The notes: generated from the sequence alone by a model not told the origin. DNA of 64,000 nt from Rhodanobacter lindaniclasticus (GCF_004799035.1 NZ_MWIO01000002.1:30199-94198), one strand, 5' to 3'. Positions 27,974 to 36,920 are shown, numbered from the stretch's first letter. Program-made: numbers and translations.

Positions 27974-28221
27974 GCGGACGGCTCCTGCGGCTGCGGCGCA
28001 GTCGGATCGGACGAGGTGGCGAATGGCATGCACGCGAGCGCAAGACCCTGCGCTGTCGTCGCTCCCGCAGCAAGCGGGAGCGAGCCCGGGCCATTCGGCG
28101 AAACCGTTCCAGCCTGCGGCGTGCGCCGGCAATGCAACGTGAAAGTGTCGTCCTACACGCCGCGCACGCACTTGCCGCTGCACACTGGCGGCAATGTGTC
28201 GTTCCATCCATCGCTGCCGGG
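27974..28221. promoter_or_regulatory. Divergent promoter region between the GH94 and GH144-like genes
   Basis: This 248-base spacer must hold promoters for both glucan genes. It contains a perfect hairpin or operator CGCTCCCGC-AGCAA-GCGGGAGCG at 28060-28082. No adjacent regulator gene is present and no core promoter could be assigned with confidence. Confidence 0.4.
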
Positions 28222-29547
28222 ATGCTGTCGATGTCCACGCTGTGCCTGCTCTCCGATGACGCCATGCTCGACCGCCTGCAACGCGCGGCGTTCGGCTATT
28301 TCATGGAGACGATGAACCCGCGCAACGGGCTGATCCCGGATACCTCGCGCGCCAACTCGCCGGTGAGCATCGCGGTGGTGGGCTTCGCGCTGTCGTGCTA
28401 TCCGGCGGCGGTCGCGCGCGGCTGGATCGAGCGCGCGGAGGCGGTGCGCCGCAGCCTGCTGGCGCTGCGCTTCTTCCGCGACAGCGACCAGAGCGGCAGC
28501 CCCGCGGCTACCGGCTACAAGGGCTTCTACTACCACTTCCTCGACATCGACAGCGGCACGCGGGTGTGGCAATCGGAGTTGTCGATGATCGACAGCGCGC
28601 TGCTGATCGCCGGGATGCTCACCGTGGCCACCGCGTTCGACGGCGCCGATGCCGAGGAAACCGAGTTGCGCGAGTTGGCGCAAGCGCTGTACCGGCGCGT
28701 CGACTGGCGCTGGTCGCAGGACGACGCGCGCACCATCTACCAGGGCTGGAAACCGGAGAGCGGCTACCTGCATTACGGCTGGGAGGGCTACAGCGAGGCG
28801 ATCGTCCTGTACGCGCTGGCGCTGGGTTCGCCCACCCACCCGATCTCGGCCGACTGCTATGCCGGCTGGACCTCCACCTATCAGTGGGAGAACCTCTACG
28901 ACCAGGATTTCCTCTACGCCGGCCCGCTGTTCGTGCACCACTACTCGCAGGCGTGGCTGGACCTGCGCGACGTGCGCGACCCGTTCATGCGCGAGAAGCA
29001 ATCGGACTATTTCGAGAACAGCCGCCGCGCGGTGCGGGTGCAGCGCCGCTACGCGGAACTCAACCCGCACCAGTTCGTCGGCTACGACCGCAACTGCTGG
29101 GGCCTGTCCGCCTGCGACGGCCCTACCGACGAGGTGCAGGGGGTGGCCAACGAGCAGCGCCATCTGTTCGGTTACGCCGCGCGTGGCGTGCCGTATGGGC
29201 CGGATGACGGCACGCTGTCGCCGCCGGCCGTGCTGGCCTCGCTGCCGTTCGCGCCGCAGCCGGCGCTGGCCGCACTGCGCACCATGCTGCTGCGCCATCC
29301 GCAGATCCTCAGCCAGGATCGCCTGGCCACCAGCTTCAACGCCAGCGTCGATGGCGGCGCTGGCCGGCCGTGGATCTCGGCGGGACACTACGGGCTGGAC
29401 CAGGGCATCGTCTTCATGATGATCGAGAACCACCGCAGCGAGTCGATCTGGCGCCTGATGCGTGGCTGCCATCCGCTCGCCAGCGGGTTGCGCAAGGCCG
29501 GCTTCAGCGGTGGCTGGCTCGATGCGCCGGCCGGAGGAGTCCGCTGA
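28222..29547 (+). CDS. Glycoamylase-domain glycoside hydrolase (GH144-type, probable beta-1,2-glucanase)
   Basis: A 441-residue protein of the PF10091 glycoamylase-like group. Recognisable segments are QRAAFGYFMETMNPRNGLIPDTS near the N terminus, KGFYYHFLDIDSGTRVWQSELSMIDSALLIAGML, YLHYGWEGYSEAIVLYALALGS, the acidic LYDQDFLYAGPLFVHHYSQAWLDLR and ENHRSESIWRLMR at the end. Characterised bacterial members (GH144) hydrolyse beta-1,2-glucan. No clear export signal is seen from the chosen ATG 28222 (a second ATG is at 28231), so it may be cytoplasmic or the true start differs. It is divergent from the GH94 gene and overlaps the next gene by one base. Confidence 0.82.
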   Translation: MLSMSTLCLLSDDAMLDRLQRAAFGYFMETMNPRNGLIPDTSRANSPVSIAVVGFALSCYPAAVARGWIERAEAVRRSLLALRFFRDSDQSGSPAATGYKGFYYHFLDIDSGTRVWQSELSMIDSALLIAGMLTVATAFDGADAEETELRELAQALYRRVDWRWSQDDARTIYQGWKPESGYLHYGWEGYSEAIVLYALALGSPTHPISADCYAGWTSTYQWENLYDQDFLYAGPLFVHHYSQAWLDLRDVRDPFMREKQSDYFENSRRAVRVQRRYAELNPHQFVGYDRNCWGLSACDGPTDEVQGVANEQRHLFGYAARGVPYGPDDGTLSPPAVLASLPFAPQPALAALRTMLLRHPQILSQDRLATSFNASVDGGAGRPWISAGHYGLDQGIVFMMIENHRSESIWRLMRGCHPLASGLRKAGFSGGWLDAPAGGVR

Positions 29548-31070
29548 TGGCCACCCGCTACGACGCCAGCATCAGCACCCCGCAGGACGACGACGAGCGC
29601 GAGCGCCTCGCCGCGGTGGGCCCCGTCTCGTGGAGCAACCCGGTGCCCGAGGCGCCGTACCAGCTGGTGATCCTCGGTGGCGGTTCGGCGGGGCTGGCGG
29701 CGGCCGACGCGGCGGCGGCGCTGGGCGCACGCGTGGCGCTGGTCGAACGCCATCTGCTCGGCGGCACCTGCTTCAACACCGGCTGCGTACCGTCCAAGAG
29801 CCTGCTGCGCAGCGCCGCGGTGTACGCGCAGATGCGCGATGCCGCGCGCTACGGTGCGCAGCCGCCGGTCGCGGTCACGGTGGATTTCGCCGCCGCGATG
29901 GCGCGCCTGCGGCACATCCGCAGCCACTTGGCCGGCACCGTGTCGGTGCGCCAGCTGGCCGAGCGCGGCGTCGACGTGTACTTCGGCAACGCGCAGTTCA
30001 CGGGTCCGGACAGCCTGGCCGTCAACGGCCAGCCGCTGCCGTTCCACCGCGCGCTGATCGCCACCGGCGCGCGGCCGCAGATCCCCGACCTCCCCGGCCT
30101 CAAGCAGGCCGGCTTCCTCACCAACGCCACCGTGTTCGATCTGACCGAACTGCCGCCGCGGCTGCTGGTGATCGGCGGCGGCCCGCTGGGCTGCGAGCTG
30201 GCGCAGGCGTTCGAGCGCTTCGGCGCCAAGGTCACCATCGTGCAGAACATGCCGCTGTTCCTGCCGCATGAGGAGCGCGACGCGGCGCAGACCCTGTCCG
30301 AGGCCTTCGCCCGCGATGGTATCGAGGTGCGCCTCAACACCGAAGTGGTCGCGATCCGCACCGAGGGCGCGGAGAAGGTGATCGACCTGGTTACCGACGA
30401 CTACCACAGCACGATCCGCGTCGACGCCATCCTGGCCGGCGTCGGGCGCCGGCCGAACGTGCACGGGCTGGCGCTGGAGGCGGCCGGCGTCGATTACGAC
30501 GAGGCCACCGGCATCACCGTCGACGACCACCTGCGCACCAGCAACCGACGCATCTTCGCCGCCGGCGACGTCTGCCTGGAGGCCAGGTTCACCGACATCG
30601 CCGAGGAATCGGCGCGCATCGGCGTGCGCAACGCGCTGCTGCGCGGGCGCGAGCGGCTCAGCGAGCGGGTGGTGCCGTGGTGCACCTACACCGATCCGGA
30701 GATCGCCCACGTCGGCCTGTACGTGCGCGAGGCGAACGCGCGCGGCATCCCGATCAAGACCTACACCATCCCGATGCACCAGGTCGATCGCGCGATCACC
30801 GACAGCGAGCAGGACGGCTTCGTCAAGCTGCACGTCGGCGAGGGTAGCGACCGCATCCTGGGCGCCACCATCGTCTCGCGCGACGCCGGCGACATGATCA
30901 GCCAGGTCACCCTGGCGATGGTTGCCGGCGTGGGCCTGCGCACGCTGGCGAAAGTGATCCACGCCTACCCGACCAAGACCGAGGCCATCCGCCTCGCCGC
31001 GATGGCGTACAACCGCCGCCGGCTGAGCGGCCGCCTGCTGGCGCGCCTGCGCCGCTGCCTGCCGCACTGA
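29547..31070 (+). CDS. FAD-dependent pyridine nucleotide-disulphide oxidoreductase (MerA-like)
   Basis: A 507-residue flavoprotein of the class I disulphide reductase family. FAD loop GGGSAGLAAADAAAALG (about 45-61), redox-active CFNTGC motif (GGTCFNTGCVPSK), NAD(P)H loop VIGGGPLGCELAQAFERFG, second FAD motif RRIFAAGDVCLEARFTDIAEES and the C-terminal dimer motif HAYPTKTEAIR are all intact. There is no N-terminal HMA metal-binding domain and no visible vicinal C-terminal cysteine pair of true mercuric reductase, so the substrate is unknown. Its ATG overlaps the TGA of the glycosidase gene, implying cotranscription, which is unexplained functionally. Confidence 0.88.
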   Translation: MATRYDASISTPQDDDERERLAAVGPVSWSNPVPEAPYQLVILGGGSAGLAAADAAAALGARVALVERHLLGGTCFNTGCVPSKSLLRSAAVYAQMRDAARYGAQPPVAVTVDFAAAMARLRHIRSHLAGTVSVRQLAERGVDVYFGNAQFTGPDSLAVNGQPLPFHRALIATGARPQIPDLPGLKQAGFLTNATVFDLTELPPRLLVIGGGPLGCELAQAFERFGAKVTIVQNMPLFLPHEERDAAQTLSEAFARDGIEVRLNTEVVAIRTEGAEKVIDLVTDDYHSTIRVDAILAGVGRRPNVHGLALEAAGVDYDEATGITVDDHLRTSNRRIFAAGDVCLEARFTDIAEESARIGVRNALLRGRERLSERVVPWCTYTDPEIAHVGLYVREANARGIPIKTYTIPMHQVDRAITDSEQDGFVKLHVGEGSDRILGATIVSRDAGDMISQVTLAMVAGVGLRTLAKVIHAYPTKTEAIRLAAMAYNRRRLSGRLLARLRRCLPH

Positions 31071-31151
31071 GCGTGCATCTCACGCGCTCTTGCCGCCGGG
31101 GCGCCTAGAATTACCCCTTTCGACTTTCCACCTCACACCCAAGGAACTCCC

Positions 31152-32057
31152 ATGCAACTTGGCATGATCGGTCTCGGCAAGATGGGCGCCAACATGGCGC
31201 AGCGGTTGCTCAACGGCGGCCACCAGGTCACCGGCTTCGATCCGAACGCGGAGGCGCGCAAGCAGCTGGAAGGCAAGGGCGGCGGCTCGGCCGCTTCACT
31301 GGATGCGCTGGTGCAGGCCTTGCCCGCGCCGCGCGTGCTGTGGCTGATGGTGCCCTCGGGCAAGATCACCGACGACACCGTCACCGCCTTGCTGGCCCTG
31401 CTGGACAAGGGCGACACGATCATCGACGGCGGCAATTCCAACTACAAGGATTCGCTCGGCCACGCCGCCAGGTGCGAGGACAAGGGCGTCAACTACGTCG
31501 ACTGCGGCACCAGCGGCGGCGTGTGGGGACTGGCCGAGGGCTACAGCATGATGGTCGGCGGCGACGAAAAAGTCGTCGACACGCTGCGGCCGATCTTCGA
31601 GACGCTGGCGCCCGGCAAGGATCAGGGCTGGGGCCGCGTCGGCCCGGCCGGTTCCGGCCACTTCACCAAGATGGTCCACAACGGCATCGAGTACGGCCTG
31701 ATGCAGGCCTACGCCGAAGGCTTCTCGATCCTCAAGCACAAGCAGGAGTTCGGCCTGGATCTGGCGCAGGTCGCCGAGATCTGGCGCTACGGCAGCGTGG
31801 TGCGATCCTGGCTGCTGGACCTGGCCGCCGACGCGCTCAAGAAGAACCCGCAGATGGACGGCGTCGCCCCCTACGTGGTCGACTCCGGCGAAGGCCGCTG
31901 GACCGTCGACGCCGCGATGGAGCTGAGCGTATCGGCCCCGGTCATCACCCTCTCGCTGATGGAACGCTATCGCTCCCGCGACGACGACTCCTTCGCCGAC
32001 AAGCTGCTGTCGTCGCTGCGCAACGAGTTCGGCGGACACGCGATCAAGAAGGAGTGA
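31152..32057 (+). CDS. gnd: 6-phosphogluconate dehydrogenase, decarboxylating (short NAD-type)
   Basis: A 301-residue 6-phosphogluconate dehydrogenase of the short GntZ/YqeC class (the long form is about 470). Rossmann loop GLGKMGANMAQ (residues 8-18), substrate segment DCGTSGGVWGLAEGYSMMVGG and the catalytic GSGHFTKMVHNGIEYGLMQAYAEG are intact. The acidic residue in TGFDPN after the second strand suggests NAD+ rather than NADP+ use. Converts 6-phosphogluconate to ribulose 5-phosphate and CO2. It stands alone, with a typical ribosome site (AAGGAA) before ATG 31152; a dispersed-repeat field follows its stop. Confidence 0.95.
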   Translation: MQLGMIGLGKMGANMAQRLLNGGHQVTGFDPNAEARKQLEGKGGGSAASLDALVQALPAPRVLWLMVPSGKITDDTVTALLALLDKGDTIIDGGNSNYKDSLGHAARCEDKGVNYVDCGTSGGVWGLAEGYSMMVGGDEKVVDTLRPIFETLAPGKDQGWGRVGPAGSGHFTKMVHNGIEYGLMQAYAEGFSILKHKQEFGLDLAQVAEIWRYGSVVRSWLLDLAADALKKNPQMDGVAPYVVDSGEGRWTVDAAMELSVSAPVITLSLMERYRSRDDDSFADKLLSSLRNEFGGHAIKKE

Positions 32058-32792
32058 GGCGGGCGCGTGGCGCCCTCTGCGGGCAGCCGCCCGCCCGTCA
32101 TGCCTGCGAAAGCAGGCATCCAGCGACCTTGGGGGTACGGTCCGCTCCTGCAGGAGCGCACCCTGTGCGCGATGCTCTCGCTGCATCCAGAACGAAACGC
32201 GGTCGATCCCCGCACTTAATGTAGGAGCGCGCTTGCGCGCGATGCTCTAGTTCCTGTTGCATCAGAGGCAACAGCTTTCGTCTGCCTGCGGCAGCCGAGT
32301 TACTTTCTCTTTGCGTGGCCAAAGAGAAAGTAACCAAAGAGAAAGGCCACCCCGCTTGGCGCTTGTTGGGCATCCTGCCCAACAAGTCCGTGAGCCGGGG
32401 CCGGGCTTTTCGACAGCACATCCATGTGCTGGCGAAAAGGCATCGGCATCCCTGCCGATGCCCGCTGCGCGGCCTGTCGTCCCCGACTCACCGCCGCACA
32501 GGGGCCCCGGAAGAGCAGGCGCGCATCCTGCGCGCCAGAAGCATCACCCGGGTTGGCATACCTTCAGCGCTACACCATGCGCGGCTATTGTCCTTAGTAC
32601 CTCTTTCATTGGCACCCTTTCCATTTCGACGTCGCGTGCGGCGACCTATTTAATGCATCGCGGTTTAGGACGCTTGCATGGCCAAGAGATTCTGTCGGAT
32701 GCTTATCGGATACGGACACGGCCGTGCCGCGACCGGCTTCCATCGCGAAGGAAGCAGTCACGGCACCGCTATATCGGTGGAGGGGATAGGGG
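32058..32792. other. 735-base repeat-rich spacer, left flank of the ABC-3C island
   Basis: No credible gene. In order it holds a hairpin ATGCCTGCGAAAGCAGGCAT (32100-32119), a GCAGGAGCGCACC-type repeat (32148-32177), a GTAGGAGCGCGC-type repeat (32221-32247), and a long repeat (32286-32542). A less GC-rich stretch (32570-32660) probably contains the promoter of the following operon; TATTTA near 32652 with a poor -35 is the only candidate noted. Matching elements in opposite orientation lie on the other side of the island. Confidence 0.7.
32286..32542 (+). repeat. Long dispersed repeat, left copy
   Basis: A block of about 257 bases containing two short palindromes (TACTTTCTCTTTG / CAAAGAGAAAGTA and GTTGGGCATCCTGCCCAAC). 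It ends in the segment GGGGCCCCGGAAGAGCAGGC followed by GCGCGCCAGAAGC. The same text occurs reverse-complemented at 36507-36812 with local differences and insertions in the hairpin tips. Repeats of this type are frequent in Xanthomonadales genomes, where they often yield spurious short protein predictions (recalled). Confidence 0.85.
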
Positions 32793-33998
32793 ATGACCAC
32801 GGGGGGACAAAGCGGCTCGCTTTTTGGCGCGGGGGATTCCGCGCTGGGTTATCTCTACCAGATTCGTCTCGCCTTACTGGCCTCCTTGCGCCGACTTGCC
32901 CGGGGACAGATCTTCTTCCTCTATCTCGAGACGCTCGACGATGTGACATTCGAGCCGTCGGGTAGCCCGCTCGAGTTGTTCCAGCTCAAGCACCACATTC
33001 GATCCACGGCCAATCTGACGGATGCCAGCCCGGACATCTGGAAGACGTTGCGCGTCTGGATCACCGGCCGCTCCGACGGAACGATCCCTCGGGACGCGCG
33101 CCTGTGTCTGGTCACCACCAGCCCGGTCACCGACCATGCCGTTGCGGCCAAACTCGGCCTGAAGGATCGCGACGAAACCGGCGCCGTTCGCGTGCTCAGC
33201 GAGGTGGCATCCACCTCCGCCAGCGCGGACAATGCTATCGCATATGGCTTGTTTCTTGGCCTCAGTGCAACGGAGAAGCTCGACCTCGTCAGCTCCATCA
33301 CGATTGCGTCCAAAGCTGACAACATCGGCGAGATCGAGCAAGGCCTGAGTGAATACGCGCGCACCGCCGTCAGGCGCGATGTCGCCTCTTCATTTCTCAC
33401 CCGCCTGGAAGGCTGGTGGATGGTGCAGTGCCAGAAGCATCTCATCGCCCAGTCGATGACACCGATCTCGAGCACAGCCCTGGAATCCGAGATCGATGAA
33501 CTCCGCGACCAGTTCCTTATCGATGCACTTCCTGTCGACGATGACATTCTGGAGGCGGACGTCGGACTGGCCGCCTACGAGGATGCCATCTTCGTCCACC
33601 AGGCCAAGCTCGCGGCGATTGGCCCTCGACGTGTCTTGGCGGCTATTCGCGACTACTACCGCGCGTTCGAGCATCGATCGCGCTGGATGCGCGAGAACCT
33701 CCTGCTTGTCGGCGAACTCGACAAGTACGAACGCACACTCAAGGAGGAGTGGATGCTCGTCTTCGATCGCGCCGTGGACGAATTGGGCCAACCCGCCGCC
33801 GAAGCGGAGCTAACCAAGGCCGCACGCGCCATCTATCAATGGGTGGAGACCTCATGCTTCCCTATTCGGCCGCGCGTCGGCAACCCCAGCCTCTCGCGCG
33901 GCTCCCTGCATATGCTGGCGGACAAGGGCGCCGTGGGCTGGCACCCACAATTTCGTGAACGCCTTGAGGCGCTCTTGGCATCGAGGCCAACGGCATGA
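32793..33998 (+). CDS. ABC-three-component system effector: DUF4297-like nuclease fused to ABC-3C C-terminal domain
   Basis: A 401-residue protein opening with SALGYLYQIRLALL and YLETLDDVTFEP, then LELFQLKHH. This is the DUF4297/Cap4-like restriction-endonuclease fold, with Asp49/Asp50 and Gln64-x-Lys66 in place of PD-(D/E)xK. The C-terminal two thirds (about 200-401: LEGWWMVQCQKHLIAQ, HRSRWMRENLLLVGELDKYERTLKEEW) match the ABC-3C-specific domain thought to bind the ATPase partner. ATG 32793 has GGAGGGG seven bases upstream. First gene of a tightly overlapping three-gene operon (4-base overlap with the next). Likely a DNA-cleaving effector unleashed by the ATPase during phage or plasmid invasion; this is family-based inference and untested here. 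Confidence 0.82.
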   Translation: MTTGGQSGSLFGAGDSALGYLYQIRLALLASLRRLARGQIFFLYLETLDDVTFEPSGSPLELFQLKHHIRSTANLTDASPDIWKTLRVWITGRSDGTIPRDARLCLVTTSPVTDHAVAAKLGLKDRDETGAVRVLSEVASTSASADNAIAYGLFLGLSATEKLDLVSSITIASKADNIGEIEQGLSEYARTAVRRDVASSFLTRLEGWWMVQCQKHLIAQSMTPISSTALESEIDELRDQFLIDALPVDDDILEADVGLAAYEDAIFVHQAKLAAIGPRRVLAAIRDYYRAFEHRSRWMRENLLLVGELDKYERTLKEEWMLVFDRAVDELGQPAAEAELTKAARAIYQWVETSCFPIRPRVGNPSLSRGSLHMLADKGAVGWHPQFRERLEALLASRPTA

Positions 33999-34504
33999 CC
34001 AGCTCCCCTTGGCGCGAGCAGCCGTCTGAGCAAGCGCGGCTTTTCAATCCTGCCTTTCTTGGCGCGCTGGTGCTCTGTGCTGCCGCTGGCTATGAGCGCA
34101 CCTCTCGGGAAAGACAACGCCTCCCCTATCTCTTGGCGTTTCTCGTACCCCCCATTGTGCTGCACAAGCTGACCCGGGAGGCGTTACCCGGGACAACGAG
34201 AACCTCCTTACCCGCATGGATCAGCGCCAATGCGCACACCCAAGTGGGCTTTCCGGAACGCGCGTCATCGCTGGTTTCATCGACAAAGGATTCCATTGCT
34301 GTCGCATGCCACGGCGGTCTCCTCGCAATCGAGGGATCTCGGCTTTGCGCCCGCACAAAGATGAGCACCATCGCCCGTTTCGCCAATGCGGTGAAGTCGC
34401 CAGAAGTCAGCGACTGCCTGAAGAAGGCGCAATTCGTCGGAAAGTGGTTTGCCGGCTCGGGCGATTACCAAACCATCATGGCACTGTGGGGAGTGCGCCC
34501 TTGA
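33995..34504 (+). CDS. ABC-three-component system middle component
   Basis: A 169-residue protein whose N-terminal half, RLFNPAFLGALVLCAAAGYE, PYLLAFLVPPIVLHKLTREALP and RTSLPAWI, is the signature of one of the small middle-component families that always sit between the effector and the ATPase of ABC-3C systems. It has no enzyme motif; it is presumed to be an adaptor joining ATPase and effector. Its ATG overlaps the upstream stop by four bases and its TGA overlaps the TTG start of the ATPase gene, so the three proteins should be made in fixed proportion. Confidence 0.82.
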   Translation: MTSSPWREQPSEQARLFNPAFLGALVLCAAAGYERTSRERQRLPYLLAFLVPPIVLHKLTREALPGTTRTSLPAWISANAHTQVGFPERASSLVSSTKDSIAVACHGGLLAIEGSRLCARTKMSTIARFANAVKSPEVSDCLKKAQFVGKWFAGSGDYQTIMALWGVRP

Positions 34505-36429
34505 GTATTCAGATTCTCGATATCGTCCTCTACGCCAAAGACCGACATCCGCGCGTGCTGTCGCTTCAACCCGGACGGCTCAACATCATCACGGGCGATT
34601 CCAAGACGGGTAAATCGGCCCTTATCTCCATCGTCGACTACTGCCTCGGCAGCGGCTCCTACCAAGTGCCGCACGGCGTCATACGTGGCCACGTGGTCTG
34701 GTACGGTTTGCGTCTGACCGATGGCCAAACGCAGCACTTTGTCGCGCGCCGCGCTCCGGACGCGAACCGTCAGAGCACGACGGATGCCTACTATGCCACG
34801 GGCTCGAGCTTGGCCATCCCTTCGCTCGAGCAGCTGGACATCACTACCAACATCGACACCGTGGTGGAGCGCTTGGGCGTAGCGACCGGGATCGCACTTA
34901 ACCGACACGATCCGCCGGAGCATCAGACGCGCGCCCCGCTGACCGCCACCTTGCGGCATGCACTGGCGTACGTGTTTCAGCCTCAGACGGAGATATCCCA
35001 ACCCGGGTTCCTCTTCCATGGGCAGAACGACACCTGGTTCGCCCAGGCGATCAAGGACACGTTCCCGTACTTTCTGGGTGCCGTGGAAGAGGATTATGTC
35101 GCCAAGGCAGCGCAACTGAAGGAACTGCGTCGTGAGCTGCGCGCGCAAGAGCAAGCGCTGACCCGTATCGAGACGTTGACGAGCGACAACAGCATCGCCT
35201 CCCTGGTATCCGAGGCGAGGGATGTCGGCCTCCTCGCAGCGGACTATGTGTCCGAGCTGCCTTCCGAAGACATGGCCACGCTCCAGACGATCATGGCGCG
35301 TCCGCTCGCCGAACAAGTCGACGATACCTCGACGGCGATCGATCAGGCCGAGTTGACGCGTTTGAATGACCGGCGCACGGAGCTGCGCAGGGATCTGCAT
35401 CGCTTGGACGATGAACTCAAGGCGATGATCGAGCTGCGCAACGAGGAGAACGCTTATACACATGAAACCAGCGAGCAAGTCTCACGCCTGGAAAGCATTG
35501 GTTTGCTGAAACCTTCGGACGAAAATCACTGCCCGCTCTGCCAACAACCCAGCGACCGTTTTCCGCTCTATGCCGAACTAGGTGCGGAGCTTCGAGCTGC
35601 TTCCGCGCAGCTTGCTGCGGTACGGCGAAGCACACCGGGGCTGGATGCCTTGGTCGTCGAGAAGACGCGCGAGCTGGAGCAGGTTCGCGTGGCCCTGCAG
35701 GAGAACTGGGATACGCTTGAGGCCGTTCGCCGCTCGGATCAGCGCCTGTCGGCGCTGCGCGACTCCGCGACGCGGCGCGCGATGGTGTTTGGGCGCATCA
35801 GCGCGACACTCGATTCGTATCCTTCCCGTCAGGATTCCTCGGATCTGCGTGCCTACGTCGCGGATCTCGCCCAGCGGATAAAGCTGCTTGAAACCGAACT
35901 CAGCGACGAGACTGTCCGGGAGCGTGTTGACTCCTGCTTGTCACGCCTGAGCGAGCGTATGACGCGGTGGGCCACCTTCTTGGAGCTTGAGCACAGCGGC
36001 GTCCCGTTTCGCCTGGATCGCAGGAAACTCGAGGTGATCGCCGACGCAGAGAGCGGCCCCATCCCCATGAGTGCAATGGGAAGCGGCGCTAATTGGTTAG
36101 GATGCCATCTGATTGCGCACCTCGCGCTTCACGAGTGGTTCGTCCGCAGAGAACGTCCAGTCCCTCGCTTCCTGTTTCTCGATCAGCCGTCTCAGGTCTA
36201 CTTCCCTGCGGAGACCCATGCCGGAACGGATGGCGAGCTGCCGCAGGATGAGGACCGCCTAGCCGTCGTCAGGATCTTCGAGTTGATCGACAACCTGGTC
36301 AAGGATCTCGCGCCGCATATGCAGATCATCATGACGGAGCATGCGGATCTCAACGAAACCTGGTTCCAGGATGCCGTGACGGAACGCTGGCGGAACGGCG
36401 CAGCGCTGATACCGTTGGATTGGCAGTAA
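34501..36429 (+). CDS. ABC-three-component system ATPase (DUF3732, SMC/Rad50-like)
   Basis: A 642-residue ATPase with Walker A GDSKTGKS (32-39) close to the N terminus, a long coiled-coil arm interrupted by a zinc-hook-like HCPLCQQP (Cys344/Cys347), and a C-terminal half with the variant signature MGSGANWLG (527-533), Walker B FLFLDQPSQVYFP (Asp561, Gln562 in place of the usual Glu) and switch segment IIMTEHAD. These variants define DUF3732. Start is TTG 34501: it overlaps the previous TGA as TTGA, has GGGAG seven bases upstream, and the conserved region begins there; upstream in-frame codons lie within the middle-component gene. It probably senses DNA ends or foreign DNA and controls the nuclease. 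Confidence 0.88.
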   Translation: MSIQILDIVLYAKDRHPRVLSLQPGRLNIITGDSKTGKSALISIVDYCLGSGSYQVPHGVIRGHVVWYGLRLTDGQTQHFVARRAPDANRQSTTDAYYATGSSLAIPSLEQLDITTNIDTVVERLGVATGIALNRHDPPEHQTRAPLTATLRHALAYVFQPQTEISQPGFLFHGQNDTWFAQAIKDTFPYFLGAVEEDYVAKAAQLKELRRELRAQEQALTRIETLTSDNSIASLVSEARDVGLLAADYVSELPSEDMATLQTIMARPLAEQVDDTSTAIDQAELTRLNDRRTELRRDLHRLDDELKAMIELRNEENAYTHETSEQVSRLESIGLLKPSDENHCPLCQQPSDRFPLYAELGAELRAASAQLAAVRRSTPGLDALVVEKTRELEQVRVALQENWDTLEAVRRSDQRLSALRDSATRRAMVFGRISATLDSYPSRQDSSDLRAYVADLAQRIKLLETELSDETVRERVDSCLSRLSERMTRWATFLELEHSGVPFRLDRRKLEVIADAESGPIPMSAMGSGANWLGCHLIAHLALHEWFVRRERPVPRFLFLDQPSQVYFPAETHAGTDGELPQDEDRLAVVRIFELIDNLVKDLAPHMQIIMTEHADLNETWFQDAVTERWRNGAALIPLDWQ

Positions 36430-36920
36430 CCGAGCCGGACACCATGGGAGTCGGTCCCCGAAAGAAGGGGGTCAGGGACAAACAGCCACTAGCATCGCGA
36501 CGCTTGGCTTCTGGCGCGCAGGATGCGCGCCTGCTCTTCCGGGGCCCCTGTGCGGCGGTGAATCGGGGACGACAGGCCGCATAGCGGGAGTCGACATGGA
36601 TGTCGACTCCTTTTCGCCAGGGCAGGATGCCCTGTCGAAAAGCCCGGCCCCGACTCACGGACTTGCCGGGCAGGCGAGGGCATGGATGCCCGAGTTGAGG
36701 CAACGCAGGAGCAGTTGCCCGATGCCCGGCAAGCGCCAAGCGGGGTGGCCTTCTCTTTTGGTTACTTTTCTCTTGGCCACGCAAGAGAAAAGTGACTCGG
36801 TCGCCGAAGGCGATCGAACGCTCTTGCCTTTGAATGCAACCAGGGCAAGGGCGTCGCGCACAGGGGTGCGTTCCTACAGGATGTGCGCCCGACCTTGATG
36901 CTCACTGACCGGTCAGGTTC
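36430..36920. other. 490-base repeat-rich spacer, right flank of the ABC-3C island
   Basis: No credible gene. It contains the long repeat in minus orientation (36507-36812) and a short repeat CGTCGCGCACAGGGGTGCGTTCC-type element (36852-36880), the reverse of the GCAGGAGCGCACC element on the left flank. Confidence 0.7.
36507..36812 (-). repeat. Long dispersed repeat, right copy (inverted)
   Basis: Reverse complement of the left copy at 32286-32542: GCTTCTGGCGCGC, GCCTGCTCTTCCGGGGCCCC, CGGGGACGACAGGCCGC, the CTTTTCGCCAGGGCAGG hairpin and the GGCCACGCAAGAGAAAAG end all correspond. It is about 50 bases longer because of a larger insertion near 36660-36730. Confidence 0.85.

Noticed and set aside
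25310..28315. Plus-strand open frame of 1001 codons
   Set aside because: Antisense shadow of the GH94 gene with low-complexity His/Arg/Ala text.
29547..31070. True mercuric reductase
   Set aside because: No HMA domain, no C-terminal cysteine pair and no mer genes nearby; only the general flavoprotein family is supported.
32315..32653. Short frame reading AKEKVTKEKGHPAWRLLG
   Set aside because: It is the translation of the long dispersed repeat; the inverted copy near 36489-36898 gives the same kind of text. Not a gene.
32678..32965. 95-codon frame overlapping the start of the nuclease gene
   Set aside because: No ribosome site, no homology recognised, and its second half lies in the wrong frame of the ABC-3C effector.
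34216..34500. N-terminal extension of the DUF3732 ATPase
   Set aside because: It runs through the middle-component gene in another frame; the conserved ATPase begins at TTG 34501 with a ribosome site.
32058..36920. CRISPR array or integrase-bounded island
   Set aside because: The repeats are few, unevenly spaced and inverted, and no cas, integrase, transposase or tRNA attachment site is present.
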